A program made the position numbers and the translations under genes. From NCBI GenBank assembly GCA_021292105.1, contig CM037872.1:7303291-7367290 (forward strand): a stretch of DNA of 64,000 nucleotides, read 5' to 3'. The stretch is from Anadara kagoshimensis (Eukaryota > Mollusca > Bivalvia > Arcoida > Arcidae). The notes under the pieces are model-generated. The model was not told the DNA's origin, did no database searches, and saw only the letters and a program-made list of their open reading frames with translations. Below, piece after piece: positions 26,582 through 35,900 of this stretch; the stretch's first letter is position 1; the number at the start of each line of letters is the position of its first letter.

Positions 26582-29500
26582 TGCACAACTATATGTAATG
26601 TAATAAGCTGTTTTATATGTATTTATTCTATGAAAATTTAAAAAAAACTGCACATCATCTGATCCTGCGCTGAAATGAACATACTATTTCAGTAAAACAG
26701 AAAGAAAGGTTTCTTTTCAATGTTAAAGTGTTGTTTTTTATAAAGAGTATCATTTTATATATGGGGATGGAAATCTTTTAAGTAATCTGAAATATAAACA
26801 TTGATAAACATTGGCAATGTACACATGGCTATTTATTAAAAAGTTCCTGTCCAATTGTCAATCGCTAACTTTTAACAATGATTAAATGACACCTGTGACA
26901 TCTTAGTATGAATAGATCTACAGTTGCCTTAAGCTTTTCAAACTAAAACCAATCTGTTTGTGGTGAGGGTTGTCACTCAAGGGACTGCTCTATATATAGA
27001 CAAAAAGGCGTTATAATGCCTTTCGATTCGCGTTATTACGCCTTTTTAAAGGCGTTATTACGCCTTTCTAAAGGCGTTATAACGCCTTTATTTCGCGTTA
27101 TAACGCCTTTCAATTCGCGTTATAACGCCTTTATTTCGCGTTATAACGCCTTTCAATTCGCGTTATTACGCCTTTCTAAAGGCGTTATAACGCCTTTATT
27201 CGCATTATAACGCCTTTATTTCGCGTTATTACGCCTTTTAATTTTTTTTATTCATGAGCTTAATAGGCTTTCGTACATATCTCGTTGACTCGGGAGCTAA
27301 AATTTGACTCCTTTTCGTTAGCTCAATGTTAACTTTCGACATGACTGTACTGTAAAATATTTATATTTTTAAACAGAACTGATTGTTTTCCAATAAGTAT
27401 CCCGCCAGGAGATCCCTTCTTCAAAACAACTTGTATGACTTTTTCCAGATCTTCGCCGGTTTTTAATGATCCTTGCAAACCTGGTAAGTTAATATGTGTA
27501 ATAATTACAATTACCAATATTTTGAAATGGAATAAAATCAAACACAAACATGACGGTCAATATTCAAATAAAAGTCCCAAAATTAAAGTTGATAATTTTG
27601 ATGTCTCTGTGTCCAGGATTGCCCTGGATATATCTAACGTCCCATGTCCCTTTCACTCAATTTTGATTACACACGTTGCGGGTGTAGCTAGCTAAAGAGG
27701 AGGTGATAACCATTCCGGAGCACCCGGTCTCACTTCCCTGTTGGATGTACACGTGTCTTACCTAACTTGTCAGTTTCAAAGTTATTACTTTGCTTCTGGA
27801 TTGTAATTTGGTCATGTATTAGTATGTTTGTGTTTTTATATCGTTGAAAACTGGCAAATTTAAATTCAGTTAAAAACGTGCTCTTAGCACTTGCGAAGCC
27901 GGGTTCTCTAGAAGGTGTAACTTCTTACATGTTCTATGTGAAAAATAAAAATGCAAATGAAAGAAACATGGATGGTGATGGGTTTTCAAAGAATGTGATT
28001 CGAATGGTTTCAAAGAATTTTGTCACGAATTTTAAAAAATTGAGAGGGTGTCATTGATATAATAAATTGCTTCAGTAAAAACTATAACTTTGTTACTTCA
28101 ATGAACAATATCATGTATTTATTAAAATCTTCGAGTAAATTGTGTCTTTGTTTTAAAACATTATGTAAAATGTTTGAAAAAATATGAAATAAAAAAAATT
28201 TGGTACTGATTTTGGCATTTGTTTTTTTAAATACGGGTGAGAATGTTATGAGAAAACCTTGTAAAGTTACAATAAACTTAAATCTTTGTTAAACTTGATC
28301 GTTTGTTGTTGTTGTTTTTATTTTGTTTTTTTTTTCAAGCCTCGATGGCAGGGTGGTCTATATCACGTGACTACGATTCATATATCCTCTAATCGCTTCT
28401 GTTCTGATTCAACTTGGGAAGATATTAGTGTGAGGAAAGTTTGCTTACCGGTGGTTTTCAGCGTTTGCTTATCGGTGGTTTTCAGTTTGCTTACCGGTGG
28501 TTTTCAGTTTGCTTACCGGTGGTTTTCAGCGCTTACCGGTGGTTTTCAGCGCTTACCGGTGGTTTTCAGTTTGCTTACCGGTGGTTTTCAGCGCTTACCG
28601 GTGGTTTTCAGCGCTTACCGGTGGTTTTCAGCGTTTGCTTACCGGTGGTTTTCAGCGCTTACCGGTGGTTTTCAGCGCTTACCGGTGGTTTTCAGCGTTT
28701 GCTTACCGGTGCTTTTCAGCGTTTGCTTACCGGTGGTTTTCAGCGTTTGCTTACCGCTGGTTTTCAGTTGGCTTACCGGTGGTTTTCAGTTGGCTTACCG
28801 GTGGTTTTCAGCGTTTGCTTACCGGTGGTTTTCAGTTTGCTTACCGGTGGTTTTCAGTTTGCTTACCGGTGGTTTTCAGCGTTTGCTTACCGGTGGTTTT
28901 CAGTTTGCTTACCGGTGGTTTTCAGTTTGCTTACCGGTGGTTTTCAGCGTTTGCTTACCGGTGGTTTTCAGCGTTTGCTATGGTTTTCTCCACCATCTCC
29001 AAAACTAAGTTAAGGATTTTGTCCGAGGCGTGTCCACTTCACTTTGCTTAAATTTTGTTTATTACCCCCGCCTTTCGAAGAAAGAGGGAGTATGAAATTC
29101 GAGTTTCCGTTCGTACTTTCACTCGTCCATCCGAAATTTCTTGTTTGCGCAAATTCTCCAAAACTATGAAGCACTTTTTCGTGAAACTTTTTCTAAAGCA
29201 TCATCATTGATAGTAGATATGCATATAGTTAATCCGATGTGGTTTGCTAATTTTCCTGGGGGTTATTGTCCTTTGAACATTAGTGTAATTGACAAAAAGA
29301 ACCTGCTGGCAGCGGATCCTAATTCACTGAATTTGTTTTACTATTTAATATTTTTTATTAAATATTTTTTTTAACTGCATAGACCGGTAACAAACTCTAA
29401 TCCGCTCTTTTACGTTTAGGATAATATTTACAGCAGTGAACAGGGAACAAACTTTATCCAACCATTTCTGTTTTTATTAATTTTATGATATGTTAATTAT

Positions 29501-29852
29501 CTGTAGGTACCAGGGAGCAGACTAACGAGTTGACATCATTTATTGATGCTAGCAATGTGTATGGATCAACTGAAAACGAATTGCAGCCATTACGGTCTCA
29601 CCAGAACGGTAAGACATGTATACTATTTCATTCAAACCAGTCCTCTGCTTGTGGACTAAGAATCCTCACCCGAAGATAACATAAACTAACACTGTGTGTG
29701 GTAGATTTATTATCCTTATTCCGTTTCTCCTCCTTTCTTTATTATTATTATTATTACTAAAAATTGTTATTATTATTATTGTTATTATTATTACTAAAAT
29801 TATTGTAATTGTTATTGTTATTATTATTAAAATTATTATTATTGTTACTAAA

Positions 29853-29884
<32 letters not shown>

Positions 29885-29933
29885 TAAAATTATTATTATT
29901 AATATTATTAAAATTATTATTATTATTACTAAA

Positions 29934-29973
<40 letters not shown>

Positions 29974-32900
29974 CACTTCCCGCACGCCATTGTCTTCCCT
30001 TTTTATCAGAGATGCCTAACTCAATCTTAATGAAACTTTATAGCAACAATGTATCAACCAAGCAGATTTGCCTTCAGCATTTTAAATTTCCAACATGGCT
30101 GTCATTATACCATAGATACAGATAGAAAAGAATGAGGCGTTCGTCATTGTACTTTGCTATAATCACAACTTTAGTTTTAACTTGTATTAAGAGTCATTAT
30201 ACTACAAACATTCATTTTGCTGCTGGTTCCGTTAGATTGCCTTTATAAACAGTTTTGACTTTACTCAAATATCAATTGATTGAATGAATGTGATTTTACC
30301 CACAAGTCATGAATTTCACTTATATCGAGACGACACTAATTATATTTGAAGTGGTAAAAATTGTCACCTTTGCAGAGCGTTCAGGGCAATGTGCAGGAAG
30401 GGTGCTTTAAAATTCCACGCAAGCAGTGACATGAGGCGTCTGTTTTTAAGGACTTTTTCAAAGGCTTTAATTTCTAAATGTCGAGTGCCTGCCGAATAGT
30501 CACTACTTTTTTCAAGTTTTGATTTGTTAAGTCCCACATTTGTGTGGTCTTTTTCCCAAAGATCATTAGATTCTAAGTTCCTAATGTTTAATTCATATAT
30601 TTCACTATTTATTCCAGGATTACTAAAGATGCAAAACAAATTACTTCCCTCTGCAGGAAACGGTGGTGAATGTGTTTTACGTCAAACCAACGACTTCTGT
30701 ATGCATGCGGGTTAGTATTAATAATATCCAGTTATTTAAATTAATTATATTAATTAATTAAACTTAAGAAGAGCGACGAAAGGCGGAGTATGGTGTTATA
30801 TTTTACATTGTAGCAATTGCCATGTGCTACTTTTAAATGCATGTTTATTAAAAAATCAAAAGTAGCACATGTCATCATTATTTTTTGGTAAAATCGCAAA
30901 AGCATAATTAAAATTTATTATTATTAAGATTATAACTAATATTACAAAAGAAGCTGGCTTAGAATTAAATTAATAATTGTATGTCAGAGTACGGGCGGAC
31001 GAATAAGCAATGCAATTCCAGAATATCCCTTTTCTCCGTTGCGGGGCGATAAAGTATTAGAGATTTCAAATCTTTTTCTGACCGCGCGGATTTTACACGC
31101 AAATCACTATGTCCCAATTTTATGACAATGAAAAACAACTGCGGTAGCTCAGTTGGTAGAATGCAAATGGGAAGGTCGTGGGTTCGAGCCCCGACCGGGT
31201 CTGACCCAAGACTTGAAAGTGGGTAGTGACTATTCTTTCGCCAAACACTAGGTATTGCGAAATGAAAGTCCCAATTTTTTCGGATAGGAACTTAAATATA
31301 TGAGGACCCGTGTATAAGTAGGCGTGGCACGATAAACAACCATGCTGTATAATGTCATAAACACAATGCACAGGTAAAATGTTTGCATCCACCTCTATTG
31401 CTGGCGACGTCTCGATATCAATGAAATATTCTAGAGAGGAACGTTAAACACCAATTCCAATTCAACAACAATGAAAAATTCCATTATTGTATATTTCCAG
31501 GTGATCGACGTGTGAACGAAGTTGGCCATCTTACAATCAACCATATTGCTTTTGTGAGGGAACACAATTGTATCGCAACCCGACTGTTAAAATTAAACCC
31601 TCACTGGAATGATGAGAGACTATTCCAAGAAACACGAAAAATAATTGGTGGAGTGATTCAAAAAATTATATATTATGATTGGTTACCGATTATCTTACAT
31701 AGAGGATATATAAAGAAGTTTTGTTTACATACGAGTAACTCCAAAAGATGCCGAAACCAAAAGTACAACCCTGCCATTAATCCAACTGTCCGAAATGCAT
31801 TCGGAACCGCGGTGCTACGTTTTGGACATTCCCTAGTTCCACCAAAACAAGGATTAACTTCTGAATATTATTTCCGGACAGAAATGCATCAACTTCAGCG
31901 TACATTTTTAGACCCACATCTGGCTATAAAAGATCCCAATGGAATGGCAAGATTCGCCCTTATATCTCCTTCAATGATAATGGATCGGTATGTTTGCGTC
32001 ATTATACCCTCCCCCGCAAACAATAATAGGGGGATTTTAAGGGATCATCCTGTCCGTCTGTTCATTGGCCAACCATCCCAATATCATGTCCGTTCCTTAT
32101 CTTCCCATGTCCATTCCATATCTTCTAATATCTACAAATGGGTTTTGATCAAACTTAACGCAAATATAAACATGTGCATACGTGAAGGGGCAAGGTCAAA
32201 AGTTCAAATCTTAAAAATATGGTTGGTTTTGCCAAAACAAGGATTAACTTCTCTATATTAATTCCGGACATAAATGCATCAACTTCTGCGAACATTTATA
32301 GACCCGCATCTGGGTATAAGAGAAACAAATGGAATGGCAAGATTCGCAGTGATCTCCTTCAAAAATAATGGATCGGTATGTTTTGCATCATTATAACATC
32401 CGCATTTTAAGGGATCAGCCTGTCCGTCTGTCCATTTGGCCGTCCATCCTAATATGATGTCCGTTCCATATCTCCCCGTGTTCTTTCTATATCTACAGAA
32501 ATCAACACAAATGTGAACATGTGGACGGTGTGTCACATACATAAATTAAAAAATTGAATGGTTTAGATCATTCGGTTATCGGAATCTTTGTATCAGCTTT
32601 TGTATCAATTTTGCTTTTTACATTCAAATTATTTAGCAATTTTGTCATATATATAAAAACATCCTACGGAAAAATATATTTTATCCCCCCCCCCCCCCGC
32701 CTATCGAAGAAAAGGGGAGAGTATAAAATTCGAACTTCTGTTCTTCCTGCACAGATATTTCTTGTTCATTAAAAACATGGGCTCGTAAGAAAGTGAAATC
32801 GCCGTATTGCAAAATTCCGGTTTTACGACTACTTTTAGCGATTTGGATATTATAGAATCAGGTTCCGTAATGTTAAAATCAGTTAACAAATTATACGAAA

Positions 32901-35900
32901 AACTAATTGTATCATGTAATGCAAATTTTTCGACGGGTTTAAATTTCTATAAATTGATCCTAATGTATGCGTTAATGAAACAATGACTCAATACCATATT
33001 TTGCTAACTGTTTCAATCCATTCGCATTATATATCCTTATCAGTGACAGACGAATGGATTTTCGAAACGGGACGTTTCATTTTGGTTGATACGTAAAAGT
33101 GCGTTACGCTAAGAGGCATGGTGGCAGGGACAGTTTTAAAATGTACCGTAAAATCATACAATGTTTGTAATCTGAGCAAGAAACCCACACCGTTTCGTGG
33201 ACTAAAATATCGGGAGTTCCAACTCCTGGAACCTAATGTGTCTGTGAGTAGTTTTATGTGTTCTGTTTTCTGTGTTTGATATAGTTGACGTCCCATAATT
33301 CCATGTTCCTTTTCCCCAATTTTGATTACACATGTGGCGGGTGTAGCTAGCTAAAAAGAAGATGCTCATCCTTCCGGAGCACCCGGTATCACTTCCCTGG
33401 TGGAAGTTCACGTGTTTAACCTAACTTGTTAATTTCAAAGCGTTTGCCTTAGCCTCTGGATTGTGTTACGGACATTGATTAGTATGTTTGTTTTTAACTT
33501 TATCATTTTTGTTTTTAGGTTCATCATAGGTGCATTACGTGATGAATTATTTACTGACAATATTACAAGTTTTGACCTTGGTGCACTTAATATCCAAAGA
33601 GGAAGAGATCACGGATTGCCACCATACACAGCTTTTCGGAGATTTTGTGGATTTGCACCCGTGAAGCACTTTAAAAAATCACGTGGTGGACTGATTGATC
33701 ATGGTGTCAAGACTGCTGCATTATTGGAACAGGCATACACGTAATTCCTAAAATATAAGTTATTTGGTCCGAAATAACAATGACTTTCTGTCTAAAATAC
33801 CATTCTCAACTAATCAACAGCAGATATAATATCTCAAAATACGCGGAAAAGAAAGTAACTATACTTACCATAGGCATATGCAGTGCGCATTTTCTGTTCC
33901 TTTATAAGTACCCGGTGTAATTTTGATAATGAAAACATGTTTTTAATTTTTTGGTCAAAGTTTCGCAATCATTTCTTAATTAAATTTTCTTAAATACGTC
34001 GTAAGATAAACTAAAATCTGCAAATTTAAAAATACCAGTTATTGTGCTAATTATCAAAATAATCATATTTTCATAGTATAATTTAGAAGAGTTGAGTAAT
34101 GGTGTTTTACATCCCAGTCAAGAATATGTGACTTATACCGAGACATCGCCAGTTATATGCGAAAGTAAAGAAATTTTGCCTGTGTTTTGCGCTGATGGCA
34201 TTACACATTAGAATTCTTTATCGGGCAAGTCTACCGTGACACGAAACCTCGTTTATTTCAAGTTCCCATCTGAGAACCGTGTCTTACATTTCGTAATTCC
34301 GAGGACTTGGCGAAAAAACAGTCACTACCCACTTTCAAGTCTTGGGTCAGACCGATTAGGGTTCGAATCCACGACCTCACACTTAAAGAGCGAGTACTTT
34401 ACCAACTGTGCTACCACAGTGGTGTGTATCATTTAGAAGATAAATAATGTGACAGTTTTAGTTCTTTAGACGATTTCCTTAATTAAGTTAAAGACATTCT
34501 TAATGAAACTGGGGCCAGTTAATAGTAGTTCTTTTCATAAACATTGTTTATCAAAATAACCTGCGAATTAAATTTCAAAATTGCTAAATTACTGAGCTAT
34601 GCTTAAATTTAATTCCTTCCATAAACATTATTCATCAAGATAATCTGCGTGTTAAATTCTTAAATTATTTAAAAAGAGGTATGCTTTATCGTTTAGAGTA
34701 TTACCTTCGGTGGGTTTTGTAAAATACATTTCGGTCTTTCTATGATTCTCATTTCGCATCTTAATCACTGCGGTAGCAAAGTTGATAGAGTGCTCGCTCC
34801 GTAAATGGGAGGTTGTGGGTTCGATCCCCGGCCGGGTCTGACCCAAGACTTAAAAGTGGGTAGTGACTGTTCTTTGGCCAAGCACTAGGCATTACGAAAT
34901 GAAAGTTACGGTTCTTTCGGATGGGGACTTAAAACAAACGAGGTCCCATGTCACGGTGGGCTTGGCACGTTAAAGAACCCTGCTGTATAATGCAATCAGC
35001 GCAACGCACAGGCAAAATTTCTGCACCTTCGTTTAAAACTAGTGACGTCTCGATATAAGTAAAATATTCTTGACTGGGACGTTAAACACCATTACTCAAC
35101 TCAACTAATTTCGCATCTTAAACAATTTTGAATTTTCATAATGTTGTATGAGCACTACTGATGAGGAATTCGGTCGTCTTCTGCTGCATATTTAAAACAG
35201 GTTCAGTTAAAATTGTAATGCTTGTTTTCATTTTAGACACCCTGACGATATTGACCTCTACCCTGGAGCATTATCAGAGATTCCATTACCGGGATCTCTT
35301 CTGGGACCAACATTTTCCTGTTTGTTGGCTAAACAATTCAGAGCGTTGAGATATGGAGATAGATTCTTCTTTGAACATAAAAACTTACCAAACAGTTTTA
35401 CAGATGGTAAGAAGATACTGTAAATGTATTTATTTTCGCGGTGTACTAATTTTTGCTTATTTCACTATCGTTAATGCATTTATTTTCGCGGTGTACTAAT
35501 TTTCGCTTATTTCACGATCGTTTGTTTCCGCGAAAATTAATACCAAGTAAAAATTATAATATGCTTATAGCGTTATAATGCATATTTAAAGAACGCGAAA
35601 AGGTAACAACGCGAATATGTCTAAAATTCGTATACCTCAAAAATATATACAAGCGAAATTAAATACGTTTACAGTACAGACATTCATGAAATTTAAATTT
35701 TTGTCACTAGTATGCATATCTTAGCCACACTCATATCAGCCAGGCTAGGACTTCTTTTCCTTAACTAAGTGTCAAACCTTCGTCAGGTATACATTGTAAC
35801 TGAACAGTCAGTGTTCAGCAACAAGATACGGACATAGTATTTAGAGCTTTTTTTTAAAAGAACCGAGACACAACACATTAAATATTTTCAAGTTAATGAC

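Noticed and set aside
28286-29051. Three overlapping long open frames (184-240 codons) of LTGGFQ / LPVVFS / AYRWFS repeats
   Set aside because: They are three frames of one intronic minisatellite. Frame openness follows from the unit sequence and variable joints, and the flanking peroxidase exons use the same strand around it.
29694-30125. Open frame of 143 codons rich in Ile and its minus-strand Asn-rich partner
   Set aside because: Produced by an (ATT)n microsatellite in intron 8.
31138-31215. Possible functional tRNA genes in SINE-A and SINE-B heads (also 34765, 36325, 42735)
   Set aside because: Box A and B are present but acceptor stems do not pair and the sequence runs straight into the SINE body. 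They are tRNA-derived SINE heads.
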